From assembly GCA_905234515.1 (NCBI GenBank), contig CAJOIN010000006.1, positions 1-41,851 on the forward strand: DNA of 41,851 nt, written 5' to 3'. The stretch comes from an uncultured Selenomonas sp. (GTDB lineage Bacteria; Bacillota; Negativicutes; Selenomonadales; Selenomonadaceae). Made by a program: the position numbers and the translations under genes. Shown here piece by piece: positions 22,770 through 32,810 of the stretch (positions are counted from its first letter, which is position 1; each line of letters begins with the position of its first letter). Below the pieces are notes generated by a model. The model was not told the DNA's origin, searched no databases, and saw only the letters and a list, made by a program, of their open reading frames with translations.

Positions 22770-24026
22770 GTGCTCTCAGCCCTTGGCAACATCTTCAAGA
22801 TTCCCGAGCTGAGAGATAAGATTATCTTCACTCTCATCATGTTCGCGATCTTCAGGATGGGGACCCATATCCCCGTCCCTGGGGTTGACCCAACGGCGAT
22901 CGAGCAACTTTTTGCCAATGGCAACCTCTTCGGTCTTCTCGACTTGTTCTCTGGTGGTGCTTTCAGTAAGTTCTCCATCTTTGCAATGAGCATTACGCCC
23001 TATATCAATGCGGCCATCATTATGCAGCTGCTCACTGTTGTCATACCGACACTTGAGCAGTGGTCAAAAGAGGGCCAGGAAGGGCATAAGAAGACTACTA
23101 AAGTCACCCGCTATCTTACGGTGGTGCTGGCTTTCTTCCAGGCTATCGGCATGTCCATCGGACTTAAAGCTGCTATCCTGAATCCGAACCCCGTGAACAT
23201 CCTGATTATTGCAATCACCCTCACGGCTGGTACGGTGTTCCTGATGTGGCTTGGTGAGCAGATCACGGCTCAAGGCGTTGGTAATGGTATTTCCCTTATC
23301 ATCTTCGCCGGTATCGTGGCGGCTCTCCCCAAAAATATCGGAACCATTTATCATTACGTCCAGGCTGGTACCATCAGCTACTTCAGTGTGTTTATGTTCA
23401 TGGTCATCGCTGTGGCGATGATCGTGTTCGTAATCCACGTGGAGACGGGCTTCCGCCATATTCCCATTTCTTATACGAAGAGGGTGGGCGGACAGAGGGC
23501 TTATGGCGGCCATTCCAGCCATATTCCCCTGAAGGTCAACCAGGCAGGCGTAATTCCTATCATCTTTGCGTCATCCGTGCTGATGTTTCCAGTGACCATT
23601 GCCCAGTTCATTGAAGTGCCCTGGGTAAAGACCGTTGCCAGTTATTTGCAGTGGGGAACACCATTGCAGACGGCACTGTACGTCCTGCTCATCGTGTTCT
23701 TTACTTACTTCTATACTGCGGTCACTGTAAAGATATCGGATATGGCAGAGAACCTCAAGAAATACGGCGGCTTCATTCCTGGCATCAGACCGGGACAGCC
23801 GACGGCAGATTATCTGGATCACGTCTTGACCCGCATTACCCTGGCGGGCTCCATCTTCCTGGCCTTTATTGCGGTGCTGCCCAATATGATTGCGGCAGCT
23901 ACCCATATTGAAGGCGTGTACTTTGGCGGCACGGCCCTGCTCATCGTGGTGGGTGTGGCTTTGCAGACCATGAAGCAGATAGAGTCCATGGTGGTTATGC
24001 GTCACTACGAAGGGTTCATGAAATAA
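22770..24026 (+). CDS. secY: Preprotein translocase subunit SecY
   Basis: GTG start; [39 protein letters not shown]; multi-TM. Confidence 0.97.
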   Translation: MLSALGNIFKIPELRDKIIFTLIMFAIFRMGTHIPVPGVDPTAIEQLFANGNLFGLLDLFSGGAFSKFSIFAMSITPYINAAIIMQLLTVVIPTLEQWSKEGQEGHKKTTKVTRYLTVVLAFFQAIGMSIGLKAAILNPNPVNILIIAITLTAGTVFLMWLGEQITAQGVGNGISLIIFAGIVAALPKNIGTIYHYVQAGTISYFSVFMFMVIAVAMIVFVIHVETGFRHIPISYTKRVGGQRAYGGHSSHIPLKVNQAGVIPIIFASSVLMFPVTIAQFIEVPWVKTVASYLQWGTPLQTALYVLLIVFFTYFYTAVTVKISDMAENLKKYGGFIPGIRPGQPTADYLDHVLTRITLAGSIFLAFIAVLPNMIAAATHIEGVYFGGTALLIVVGVALQTMKQIESMVVMRHYEGFMK

Positions 24027-24039
24027 GGAGGCAAAACAC

Positions 24040-24684
24040 ATGCATATCTTGTTAATGGGCCCCCCGGGTGCCGGCAAAGGCACGCAGGCGGCTGCACTGG
24101 TAAAGGAACTTTCCGTTCCCCATATCTCCACTGGCGATATGTTCCGCGCAGCTATCAAGGAAGGTACTGAGATGGGCAAGCAGGCAAAAGCCTTCATCGA
24201 TGCCGGAAACCTCGTACCTGATGAAGTTACCATCGGCATTGTCCGTGACCGTCTGGCCAAGGACGACTGCAAGAAGGGCTTCATCCTTGACGGATTCCCG
24301 CGTACCGTGGGTCAGGCAGATGCCCTGAAGGGGATTCTGAAGGATCTCGGCATGGAGCTTGACAAGGTGTTGAACATCAGCGTTCCCGCTGAGGATCTCA
24401 TCGAGCGTGCCGTAGGACGCCGCATCTGTAAAAAGTGCGGTGCTACCTACCACCTGAAGTTCAACCCCACCAAGGCTGAGGGCAAATGTGATGAGTGTGG
24501 CGGCGAGCTTTATCAGCGTGCTGATGACAACGCTGAGACCATGGGCAACCGACTGAAAAAGTATGAGGAGTCCACCAAGCCGCTCATCGACTACTATACG
24601 GAAGCCGGTGTGTACGCCGAAGTTGATGGCCGTCAGGACATCGACAAGGTGACAGAAAACCTCATTGCAGTCCTTAAGGGCTAA
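24040..24684 (+). CDS. adk: Adenylate kinase (zinc-binding lid)
   Basis: [41 protein letters not shown]...CDECG lid. Confidence 0.97.
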   Translation: MHILLMGPPGAGKGTQAAALVKELSVPHISTGDMFRAAIKEGTEMGKQAKAFIDAGNLVPDEVTIGIVRDRLAKDDCKKGFILDGFPRTVGQADALKGILKDLGMELDKVLNISVPAEDLIERAVGRRICKKCGATYHLKFNPTKAEGKCDECGGELYQRADDNAETMGNRLKKYEESTKPLIDYYTEAGVYAEVDGRQDIDKVTENLIAVLKG

Positions 24685-24723
24685 AGGGTGTCTTGATCCG
24701 AAGCATCTAGTATGACATTGTGA

Positions 24724-24746
24724 GGGCGGCCTTATAACGGCCGCCC
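24724..24746 (+). terminator. GC-rich hairpin after adk (possible terminator, weak U-tract)
   Basis: GGGCGGCC-ttataac-GGCCGCCC perfect 8 bp stem; followed by CTTGC rather than a T-run. Confidence 0.4.
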
Positions 24747-24747
24747 C

Positions 24748-24777
24748 TTGCAATGATATAAGTAACAATTTGATAAT
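24748..24777 (+). promoter_or_regulatory. Putative promoter upstream of infA
   Basis: TTGCAA (24748-24753), 18 nt spacer, GATAAT (24772-24777). Confidence 0.5.
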
Positions 24778-24862
24778 GATCTGTTGTTGGGCATGGCATT
24801 AGAAATGCAAAAGCTCCTTTGGAATGACTTTGGCCCAACCAATTTCAGTAAAGGGGAAGAAC

Positions 24863-25081
24863 ATGTCAAAACAAGATGTTATTGAAGTAGAAGGCAAAGT
24901 CCTGGAAGCACTGCCCAACGCAATGTTTCAGGTCGAGCTTGAGAATGGTCATGTTGTACTGGCTCATGTATCCGGCAAGATTCGCATGAACTTCATCCGC
25001 ATCCTGCCTGGGGACAAAGTCACGATTGAGCTCACGCCTTATGACTTGACGCGTGGCCGTATAACCTACCGATTCAAATAA
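24863..25081 (+). CDS. infA: Translation initiation factor IF-1
   Basis: [53 protein letters not shown]; start 24863. Confidence 0.97.
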   Translation: MSKQDVIEVEGKVLEALPNAMFQVELENGHVVLAHVSGKIRMNFIRILPGDKVTIELTPYDLTRGRITYRFK

Positions 25082-25147
25082 AGTCAGCTGCCTTCGCAAA
25101 TTTTTTCCCCATTCCTGCAAAAAAAACTAGGCAGGGGGGCAAAAAGA

Positions 25148-25156
25148 TGGTATACT
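25148..25156 (+). promoter_or_regulatory. Possible extended -10 promoter upstream of rpmJ
   Basis: TGGTATACT (TGn-TATACT); no good -35. Confidence 0.35.
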
Positions 25157-25200
25157 AGCGAAATGACAGACTGACAATAAGGAAAAGGAGGCATACTTTA

Positions 25201-25314
25201 ATGAAGGTTAAGCCGTCAGTGAAGCGTATCTGTGAAAAGTGCAAGATTATTAAGCGCAAGGGCCGCGTCATGGTCATCTGCGAGAATCCTAAGCATAAAC
25301 AGAGACAAGGTTGA
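25201..25314 (+). CDS. rpmJ: 50S ribosomal protein L36
   Basis: 37 aa [37 protein letters not shown], read directly; below ORF-track size cutoff. Confidence 0.97.
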   Translation: MKVKPSVKRICEKCKIIKRKGRVMVICENPKHKQRQG

Positions 25315-25344
25315 TTATTTGATTTATAAGGAGGTGCTTTATTA

Positions 25345-25716
25345 ATGGCACGTATTGCCGGTGTAGATTTGCCCCGTGACAAAAGAATTGAAATTGCTTT
25401 GACTTACATCTTTGGTATTGGCCTTACGACTTCCAAGAAGTTGCTCGCCATGACTGGCGTGAACGCTGATACTCGTACTCGTGACCTCACGGAGGACGAA
25501 GTGGTTAAGCTTCGTGATGCTATCGATAAGAACGTGGTGGTTGAAGGTGACCTTCGCCGCGAGCGTCAGATGGACATCAAGAGACTCGTTGATATCGGCT
25601 GCTACCGTGGCCGCCGCCACCGTCTCGGCCTTCCTGTCCGTGGACAGAACACCAAAAACAATGCCCGCACCCGTAAAGGCCCGAAAAAGGCCGTTGCTGG
25701 CAAGAAGAAAGACTAA
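25345..25716 (+). CDS. rpsM: 30S ribosomal protein S13
   Basis: [34 protein letters not shown]. Confidence 0.98.
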   Translation: MARIAGVDLPRDKRIEIALTYIFGIGLTTSKKLLAMTGVNADTRTRDLTEDEVVKLRDAIDKNVVVEGDLRRERQMDIKRLVDIGCYRGRRHRLGLPVRGQNTKNNARTRKGPKKAVAGKKKD

Positions 25717-25733
25717 TGAAGGAGGGTTAACTG

Positions 25734-26126
25734 GTGGCAGTTAAGAAAGCAGTCCGCACGAAGAAAAAAGTTCGCAAGAACGTCGAATATGGCGTAGCGC
25801 ATATCAGCTCTACGTTCAACAACACCATTGTCACGCTCACTGACAGGAGCGGCAATGCACTTTCCTGGGCAAGCGCTGGCGGCCTCGGTTTCCGTGGCTC
25901 CCGCAAGAGCACTCCGTTCGCTGCTCAGATGGCAGCTGAAACGGCAGCCAAGGCAGCTATGGAGCACGGCCTGAAGCAGGTCGAGGTCTATGTAAAGGGC
26001 CCCGGTGCCGGTCGTGAAGCAGCAATTCGTTCCCTGCAGGCTACGGGCCTTGAGGTCAGCATGATCAAGGACGTTACTCCGATCCCGCACAACGGTTGCC
26101 GTCCGCCGAAGCGTAGAAGAGTTTAA
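25734..26126 (+). CDS. rpsK: 30S ribosomal protein S11
   Basis: GTG start; [33 protein letters not shown]. Confidence 0.98.
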   Translation: MAVKKAVRTKKKVRKNVEYGVAHISSTFNNTIVTLTDRSGNALSWASAGGLGFRGSRKSTPFAAQMAAETAAKAAMEHGLKQVEVYVKGPGAGREAAIRSLQATGLEVSMIKDVTPIPHNGCRPPKRRRV

Positions 26127-26145
26127 TAGGAGGTGCATTTTTCTA

Positions 26146-26739
26146 ATGGCAATTGATAGAGTTCCCGCCATTAAGCGTTGCCGTGCCCTCGGTCTCGAGC
26201 CGGCGGTAATCGGCCGTTCCAAGGAATCCAAGCGTCAGCCGCGCCGTACCAACCGTAAGGTTTCTGAGTATGGCCTCCAGCTGAAGGAGAAGCAGAAGGC
26301 AAAGTTCATCTACGGTGTGCTGGAGAAGCAGTTCCGTGGATACTATGATAAAGCAAAGAAGATGCAGGGCGTTACCGGTGAGAACCTCCTCGGTCTCCTG
26401 GAGCGTCGCCTGGACAACGTGGTTTTCCGTCTTGGCCTTGCCAACACCCGTCGTCAGGCTCGTCAGCTCGTTAACCATGGCCATTTCACTGTGAATGGCA
26501 AGCGCGTGGATATTCCCTCCGCTCTGGTATCCGCTGGCGACGTTATCGCTGTGTCTGAGAAGAGCCAGCAGAGCGCCTTCTTCAAGGAGCTCAAGGAGAG
26601 CAGCAACCATCTGTCTGCTCCCGCATGGCTTGAGGCTGATCAGGCCGGTCTCACTGGCAAGGTGACTCGTTTCCCGAACCGTGATGAGATTGATGTTCCT
26701 GTGAATGAGCAGGCTATCGTCGAGTTGTACTCCAAATAA
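26146..26739 (+). CDS. rpsD: 30S ribosomal protein S4
   Basis: S4 domain [38 protein letters not shown]. Confidence 0.97.
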   Translation: MAIDRVPAIKRCRALGLEPAVIGRSKESKRQPRRTNRKVSEYGLQLKEKQKAKFIYGVLEKQFRGYYDKAKKMQGVTGENLLGLLERRLDNVVFRLGLANTRRQARQLVNHGHFTVNGKRVDIPSALVSAGDVIAVSEKSQQSAFFKELKESSNHLSAPAWLEADQAGLTGKVTRFPNRDEIDVPVNEQAIVELYSK

Positions 26740-26794
26740 TGATTATTTGTGCCTTTGCGCATAGCGTTATTGTTATTGAGGAGGTTACTTCAAG

Positions 26795-27754
26795 ATGATT
26801 GACATCGAGAAACCGAAAATTGAAATTGCGGAAATCAGCGAAGACAATCGCTACGGCAAGTTTATCTGTGAGCCCTTGGAGCGCGGCTACGGCACGACCT
26901 TTGGCAACAGCCTGCGCCGTATGCTCCTGTCCTCGCTGGAGGGTGCTGCAATTACCTCCATCAGGATTGATGGTGTGCTCCATGAGTTTTCCACCATCCC
27001 CGGAGTTCGCGATGATGTAACTAACATCGTGCTTAATCTTAAGCAGCTCTGCCTGAAAATGCAGGGCAGCGAGCCGCGTGTCATCCGTATCGATGTGGAG
27101 GGTGAGAAAGAGGTTACGGCTGCCGACATCATTTGTGATGAAGACATCGAAATCCTCAATCCTGACCTGCACATTGCCACGGTCAACAGTTCCGGCAAGC
27201 TCAAGATCGAAATGACCGTTGAGCGCGGACGTGGCTATGCTCCGGCTGATAAGAACAAAAAACCGGATGATGTTATTGGTGTCATTCCCATCGATTCCAT
27301 CTTCTCCCCGGTGCAGCGCGTGAACTACACGGTACAGGATACTCGTGTGGGCAATGTTACCGACTATGACAAGCTGATTCTTGAGGTCTGGACCGATGGT
27401 TCTTTGCGCCCCGAGGAAGCTGTCAGCAAAGCAGCCGGTATCCTCGTCATGCACCTGAAGCTGTTCCAGAACATGGATGGCTTGACGGAAGAGGAAATCG
27501 AGGAGGAGGCATCCTTCCCGGAGGAGGAAGAGGATACTTCTTCCAAGGTCCTGGAAATGACCATCGAGGACCTGGATCTCTCCGTGCGTTCCTTCAACTG
27601 CCTCAAGCGTGCTGATATCAACACGGTGGCAGATCTTGCCGAGAAAACGGAAGAGGACATGATGAAGGTGCGCAACCTGGGCCGCAAGTCCCTGGAGGAA
27701 GTCAAGAAGAAGCTCGAGGAGCTTGGACTCGCACTCAAACAGAACAACGATTGA
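26795..27754 (+). CDS. rpoA: DNA-directed RNA polymerase subunit alpha
   Basis: [49 protein letters not shown]. Confidence 0.98.
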   Translation: MIDIEKPKIEIAEISEDNRYGKFICEPLERGYGTTFGNSLRRMLLSSLEGAAITSIRIDGVLHEFSTIPGVRDDVTNIVLNLKQLCLKMQGSEPRVIRIDVEGEKEVTAADIICDEDIEILNPDLHIATVNSSGKLKIEMTVERGRGYAPADKNKKPDDVIGVIPIDSIFSPVQRVNYTVQDTRVGNVTDYDKLILEVWTDGSLRPEEAVSKAAGILVMHLKLFQNMDGLTEEEIEEEASFPEEEEDTSSKVLEMTIEDLDLSVRSFNCLKRADINTVADLAEKTEEDMMKVRNLGRKSLEEVKKKLEELGLALKQNND

Positions 27755-27772
27755 TAGGAAAGAGGGAAATAA

Positions 27773-28111
27773 ATGAGACACAGTAAACTTAGCCGTAACG
27801 GTGCTGCTCGTAAGGCACTGCTGCGCAGCATTCTCACTTCCTTCTTCAGATATGGCCGCATCGAGACGACCCAGGCAAAGGCTCGTGAGCTCAAGAGCCT
27901 GGCTGAGAAGCTCATCACCCTTGCTAAGCGTGGTGACCTCAGCGCTCGTCGTCAGGCTATTGCCAGCCTCTCTGATGAAGAAGTTGTAAGAAAGCTGTTC
28001 GATGAGATCGCAGGCAAGTACGCAGACCGTCAGGGCGGTTACACCCGTATCCTGAAGTTGGGCGTACGCCGTGGCGATGCTGCACCCATGTGCATCATCG
28101 AGCTGGTGTAA
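27773..28111 (+). CDS. rplQ: 50S ribosomal protein L17
   Basis: [55 protein letters not shown]. Confidence 0.98.
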   Translation: MRHSKLSRNGAARKALLRSILTSFFRYGRIETTQAKARELKSLAEKLITLAKRGDLSARRQAIASLSDEEVVRKLFDEIAGKYADRQGGYTRILKLGVRRGDAAPMCIIELV

Positions 28112-28126
28112 TTCTGACATAAAGAA

Positions 28127-28162
28127 AAGTCCGCTATCCGCAAGGGATGGCGGGCTTTTTTA
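28127..28162 (+). terminator. Rho-independent terminator after rplQ
   Basis: AGTCCGCTATCC-gcaa-GGGATGGCGGGCTTTTTT. Confidence 0.85.
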
Positions 28163-28249
28163 ATGCTTGGAATGAAATATTGAGCAGGGATTAGTGGGGC
28201 GCATGGAGAAGTTAACATCAGTTGGTTTTGTACAAGGGAGGCGTTTCTC

Positions 28250-28819
28250 ATGAAAAAAATTTTTTCCCAACTGATTTTATTCATGCTGGTCCTAACAATG
28301 ACAAGCACTGTATTTGCCGCTAAAGCTACCCCCGACCAGCAGCGTGCCGAACTGAATGAGATGAGCGGGAAGGTCCTGGAGCGTATGTATCAGAAGTATC
28401 CGTCAGCACAGGAGGCGGTGCAGGATGCCTATGCTTACTGTACCATCAGCGCTTCTAGTGTCAAATGGGGCTTTTGGGGTGATGATCACGGGCGCGGAGT
28501 GGCCGTAAACAATCATACCGGCGAAAGAATCTATGTGAAGATGAAAGAAGTGAGCCTAGGCATAAATTTTGGTGCCAAGGAATACGACTTGCTTTTCATC
28601 ATCGCGAATAAAACAGCTTGGGACAAATTCGTTTCCGGCAAGATCAACTTTGGCTCTGAAACTTCAGCTGATGTCACTGACGGTGTCAATGGCGTGACCT
28701 ATGCAGGGGCAACAATCACCGCTGAAGGTGTGCAGGTCTATCAGCTTGACAAAAAGGGCCTGGCTGTGGAAGCTACTTTCAAAGGGGGAAGGATCTCTCC
28801 CTATAGGACGCTTAATTGA
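28250..28819 (+). CDS. Exported SYLF-domain (YSC84/DUF500-like) lipid-binding protein
   Basis: Signal peptide MKKIFSQLILFMLVLTMTSTVFA; C-terminal GVQVYQLDKKGLAVEATFKGGRISPYRTLN resembles SYLF. Confidence 0.65.
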   Translation: MKKIFSQLILFMLVLTMTSTVFAAKATPDQQRAELNEMSGKVLERMYQKYPSAQEAVQDAYAYCTISASSVKWGFWGDDHGRGVAVNNHTGERIYVKMKEVSLGINFGAKEYDLLFIIANKTAWDKFVSGKINFGSETSADVTDGVNGVTYAGATITAEGVQVYQLDKKGLAVEATFKGGRISPYRTLN

Positions 28820-28854
28820 GGAAACTCGAGAAAGGTAATCTTAATGCTGACAAA

Positions 28855-28888
28855 AATCCCGTGAGCTGTATTGGTTGCTCACGGGATT
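28855..28888. terminator. Perfect 12-bp hairpin between convergent genes (possible bidirectional terminator)
   Basis: AATCCCGTGAGC-tgtattggtt-GCTCACGGGATT. Confidence 0.6.
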
Positions 28889-28975
28889 AGTTTGTAGATG
28901 TAATACACTTGTGATTTCTGATATACAGGAATGACGATAATGTACCTGCACTGCTCGCGCAATGATGGCAGGAGG

Positions 28976-30457
28976 TTAGTTTTTAGACTGGGCAGCAGCC
29001 ATTATGGCTTCTTCATTTTCGTCGCTGACTTTCTTTTCTGCTGACTGGGCGAATTTGGTCAGCATGACCCTGGTCAAGCCTTGCTGGGCCAGGGTGCCGG
29101 GGCCGTCTACGCAGCCATTGGTGCAGGCCATGCCTTCGAAGTAGTCGATGGGGAGCGTGCCCTGCTTCACGAGGGTTAGCTTATCCTGGCAGTTCCTGAG
29201 GCCGTCGGCGTACTCCATGATGGTGTCACCCTGGCTGCCCTGCTTGTCCAGCAGGGCTTTCATGGAGGATTGGACGCCGCGGTTCAGGGGGAAGCCGAGG
29301 CCGCTGGCGGTGGCGGTAGTCTGATAGAGCTCTGCCTCCAGGTTGGACACATCAATATCCAGCCCGTCGAAGATGCAGGCCAGTTCCTCATAGGTCATGG
29401 CAAAATCCATGCATTCGGGATGATGGATGGCTTCGGTTTTCTTGGCTATACAGGGACCGATGAAGCAGGTCAGGGCCTCAGGGTCCTTGTCTTTCACCCA
29501 TTGGCTGCAGGCGACCATGGGAGAAGCTGTTTCGGAGATGTTTTCCCTGAATTCCGGGAAGTGTTTCTTCACCTGTTCCACAAAAGCAGGGCAGCAGGAG
29601 CTGGTCATGAAATCAATCTTCTCCGGTACTTTTTCTTTGAACTCTTCGGCTTCTCGGAGGGTGGTGATATCTGCGCCTACGGCGACCTCCACCACTTCGG
29701 CAAAGCCGATTTTTTTTATGCCCGCAATAATCTGACCCGGCTGCACCTTGGCTCCGAACTGCCCTATAAAGGAGGGCGCCAGCATGGCGGTTACCTTTTT
29801 CCCTGCTTTGATGGCAAGGAGAATCTGGGCAATCATGCTGCGCTCATCCAAGGCGCCGAAGGGGCAGCCCTCACGGCAGTTGCCGCAGCTGACGCATTTG
29901 TCGTAGTGGATGAAAGTCCGCTTGTCAGGCCCAGAACTCATGGCGTCCAGGGCGCAGGACTTGATGCAGGGGCGGGTGATTTCGATGATGGCGCCGTAGG
30001 GGCAGGACTTGGCGCAGCGCCCGCACTCGATGCAGATATCCCTGTCTATGTCTGCACGGCCATTCTGGATGCTGATGGCATGCTTGGGGCAGTGTTCCAT
30101 GCACTTGTGCTGGATGCAGTGGCGGCAGAGGTCTGTCACATAGTATTTGTCTATGGGGCAGGCGTCGCAGGCATCAGGCAGCACGTCCATGACGGGCAGG
30201 CTTTTCTCGAAATTCCCTGAGAGCGCTCTTTTGGCAGCCTCCACAATATGTATGCCTGTTTCCTGCCACAGGGCCATCTGGATGCGGTTTTTGAGCACGG
30301 CCCTCTCCTTGTGCACGCAGCAGCGCACCCGGGGGGTGTCCTCCTTCACGATGTTCAGGATATCGTAGACCTTTTCTTCCAGTGTCCCGTCCCAGACATA
30401 TCTGGCAATCTGGCGCAGGACATTGCGCCGGAAATTAGCCACCTGTGTCGTTTCCAT
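28976..30457 (-). CDS. [FeFe] hydrogenase, group-B-like, with N-terminal ferredoxin domains
   Basis: H-cluster motifs TSSCCPAF, FIGPCIAKKTEA, FEGMACTNGCVDGPG; 4Fe-4S motifs CIECGRCAKSCP and CVSCGNCREGCP. Confidence 0.88.
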   Translation of the reverse strand: METTQVANFRRNVLRQIARYVWDGTLEEKVYDILNIVKEDTPRVRCCVHKERAVLKNRIQMALWQETGIHIVEAAKRALSGNFEKSLPVMDVLPDACDACPIDKYYVTDLCRHCIQHKCMEHCPKHAISIQNGRADIDRDICIECGRCAKSCPYGAIIEITRPCIKSCALDAMSSGPDKRTFIHYDKCVSCGNCREGCPFGALDERSMIAQILLAIKAGKKVTAMLAPSFIGQFGAKVQPGQIIAGIKKIGFAEVVEVAVGADITTLREAEEFKEKVPEKIDFMTSSCCPAFVEQVKKHFPEFRENISETASPMVACSQWVKDKDPEALTCFIGPCIAKKTEAIHHPECMDFAMTYEELACIFDGLDIDVSNLEAELYQTTATASGLGFPLNRGVQSSMKALLDKQGSQGDTIMEYADGLRNCQDKLTLVKQGTLPIDYFEGMACTNGCVDGPGTLAQQGLTRVMLTKFAQSAEKKVSDENEEAIMAAAQSKN

Positions 30458-30766
30458 AAAAAACTCCTTTCGAAATTATGTGCCACTGTATAAAATACAA
30501 CATAATTCCCAATTATACAATTCGACATCATTATAAAAAATCCTTTTTGGGTAAAAAATGGGGGAATCTTTCTAAAAAAATAATAGAAAAGAGCAGGAAA
30601 TCTGAAAATTTAGTAGAATTGTTCCAAAGCCGGGGGGATTAAGCACCCTCAAATAGTGGGAAAGAGTGGACTGGCTTGTTTTATGGGAGGAAGATTATAT
30701 GACAAGAGCCGCACTTAGAGGGATTCTCATTATGGTCCTGTTGACGGCATTGGCTTTTTTTAGCGG

Positions 30767-32740
30767 ATGCTCGGAGGACAAGCCATCGGGCAAGGCCACG
30801 GTGGCAGAGTTCAGGATGCCTACGGCAAGGATGATACCTGGGTAATCCACTGGTATCTCTGCGGTACGGACCTTGAGTCCAGATTCGGGGCAGCCTCTGC
30901 AGACCTGGCAGAGTTAGAGAAAGTGAAGCTGCCGTCCAATGTGAAGGTGCTCATTGAGGCCGGTGGTGCCAAGAAATGGCACAGCGATATTGGCGCCAAG
31001 GGCAAGACGGCGGTAAGGCTGCTTTACGACAGCGAAGGCTTCCATGAACTGGGGAAAGTGAAGGGAGCCGATATGGGAGATCCTGCCACACTGGCGGATT
31101 TTCTGAAGTTTGGCAAAGAAAACTACACAGCTGACCACCATATCTTCGTCTTTTGGGATCATGGCGGCGGCAGCATGAGCGGGGTCTGCTATGACGAATT
31201 TTCAGAGCGCCCCCTGAGCCTCAACGATATTCGTCAGGCCTTTGACTCGGTGTATGAGTCCTCCAAGGACAAGCCGCCTTTCGAGCTGATTGGCTTTGAT
31301 GCCTGCCTCATGGCTACCTATGAGACGGCTCACATGCTGGAAGGCCTGACCAAGTATATGGTAGGCTCCGAGGAAGTGGAGCCCGGCTGTGGATGGTACT
31401 ATACCGGCTGGGTAGGGGCACTGGCCAAGAACCCGGCTCTGGGAGGCAATGGTATTGGCAAGGCCATCTGCGACAGCTATGTGAAGGGCTGCGAGCAGGA
31501 GGATGTTGAGGATTCCATCACCCTTTCTGTCATTGACATGGCGAAGATGCCTGCCCTGAAGGTAGCCTATGATGCCTTTGGCCTTGAGGCTCTGGAAGCG
31601 GCGGCCAAGAACCCCAAGAAATTCTTCTCTGCCTATGCCCGTGAGGCCAAGACAGCTGAGAACTACGGCGGCAATACCCGCAAGCAGGGCTTTACCAACA
31701 TGGTGGACCTGGCGGATTTGGCCAAGGAGTCCAAGGAGCACTTGCCTAATTCCTACAAGCAGCTGGTGAAAGCTGTGGATGATGCGGTTGTCTACAAGGT
31801 GAACGGCTACTGCCGCGACCAGGGCAGCGGCATTTCCGGCTTCCACTCTTATGATGGCGACAGGGATCACTTCGCCATGTATGCCAATCAGAATTCTGCT
31901 TCTTTGCCCCATAAGTACCTGTATCAGTATCTCATCTATGGCAAATTGCCCAATGGAGCTATAGATAATCTTAAGAAGCAGCTGGCAGACGACAAGAAGG
32001 AACTGGAGGCTCAGCAGCAGATTGCCCAGCAGGCCGTCCAGGAGAAGGAAAAACCTGCCAGTGGTGTCTTTGATATCAAGGCATTGGAAGATATTTCCGT
32101 GGAAGTTGACAAAGACGGCGATGCAGTAGTCCAGCTTGACAAGGACAAGCTGGAGCTGGTGTCTGCCATTCATTGCAATCTGGTGCATGTGGATGTGAAT
32201 AATGACCTGATTCTCTACCTGGGCAGTGATGGGGACATCAAGGCTGACTGGGATAAGGGTATTTTCAAGGACAACTTCCAAGGCACCTGGCCCATGCTGG
32301 ATGGGCATCCCGTTTATGTGGAAATCACTGCCATGGAGGATGATTACAACCTTTACTCCATTCCCATCAAGCTGAATGGAGAGGAGTGTAATCTGCAGGT
32401 GACCTATAGCTTCAAGGATAATGAATACAAGATACTGGGGGCCCGCCAGGGCCTGGACAGCCATGGCATGGCTGACAGGAATCTGCAGAAGCTGAAGAAG
32501 GGAGACCAGGTCACTACCATCCACTACGCCATGACCATCAGCGGTGATGATGAGGACTTTACGCCAGTGGAGGTGGAAACTTTCACCATTGGTGACAAAC
32601 CTCAGGTAAAGGATGAACAACTGGGAGATGGCAGCTATGGCTATCTCTTCGAGTTCCTATCTCCCAACGGTGACAGTGCCTTGTCCAAGATGGTAGAGTT
32701 CGTACTTGAGAAGGGGCAGATTACTACTAATGTGGAGTGA
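30767..32740 (+). CDS. C11 (clostripain-related) cysteine peptidase; N-terminal lipoprotein signal in another frame from 30700
   Basis: DTWVIHWYLCGTDLES, HIFVFWDHGGGSMSGVCYDE, FELIGFDACLMATYETAHML catalytic His/Cys motifs; upstream MTRAALRGILIMVLLTALAFFSGCSEDK in frame 1. Confidence 0.82.
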   Translation: MLGGQAIGQGHGGRVQDAYGKDDTWVIHWYLCGTDLESRFGAASADLAELEKVKLPSNVKVLIEAGGAKKWHSDIGAKGKTAVRLLYDSEGFHELGKVKGADMGDPATLADFLKFGKENYTADHHIFVFWDHGGGSMSGVCYDEFSERPLSLNDIRQAFDSVYESSKDKPPFELIGFDACLMATYETAHMLEGLTKYMVGSEEVEPGCGWYYTGWVGALAKNPALGGNGIGKAICDSYVKGCEQEDVEDSITLSVIDMAKMPALKVAYDAFGLEALEAAAKNPKKFFSAYAREAKTAENYGGNTRKQGFTNMVDLADLAKESKEHLPNSYKQLVKAVDDAVVYKVNGYCRDQGSGISGFHSYDGDRDHFAMYANQNSASLPHKYLYQYLIYGKLPNGAIDNLKKQLADDKKELEAQQQIAQQAVQEKEKPASGVFDIKALEDISVEVDKDGDAVVQLDKDKLELVSAIHCNLVHVDVNNDLILYLGSDGDIKADWDKGIFKDNFQGTWPMLDGHPVYVEITAMEDDYNLYSIPIKLNGEECNLQVTYSFKDNEYKILGARQGLDSHGMADRNLQKLKKGDQVTTIHYAMTISGDDEDFTPVEVETFTIGDKPQVKDEQLGDGSYGYLFEFLSPNGDSALSKMVEFVLEKGQITTNVE

Positions 32741-32810
32741 ATTTGCTGTTATTGCCCTTTGGGCGATTCAGATAAACTTAGTGAGTTGAAAATGAAGGGA
32801 GCAATCTGAT

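Noticed and set aside
25090-25140. Hairpin TTCCCCATTCCTGC...GCAGGGGGGC between infA and rpmJ as a terminator
   Set aside because: Pairing is imperfect, with a large A-rich loop, and it is followed by an A-run rather than a T-run.
29270-30220. 316-aa plus-strand ORF opposite the hydrogenase
   Set aside because: Antisense to clear [FeFe] hydrogenase motifs; composition is a mirror of the coding strand.
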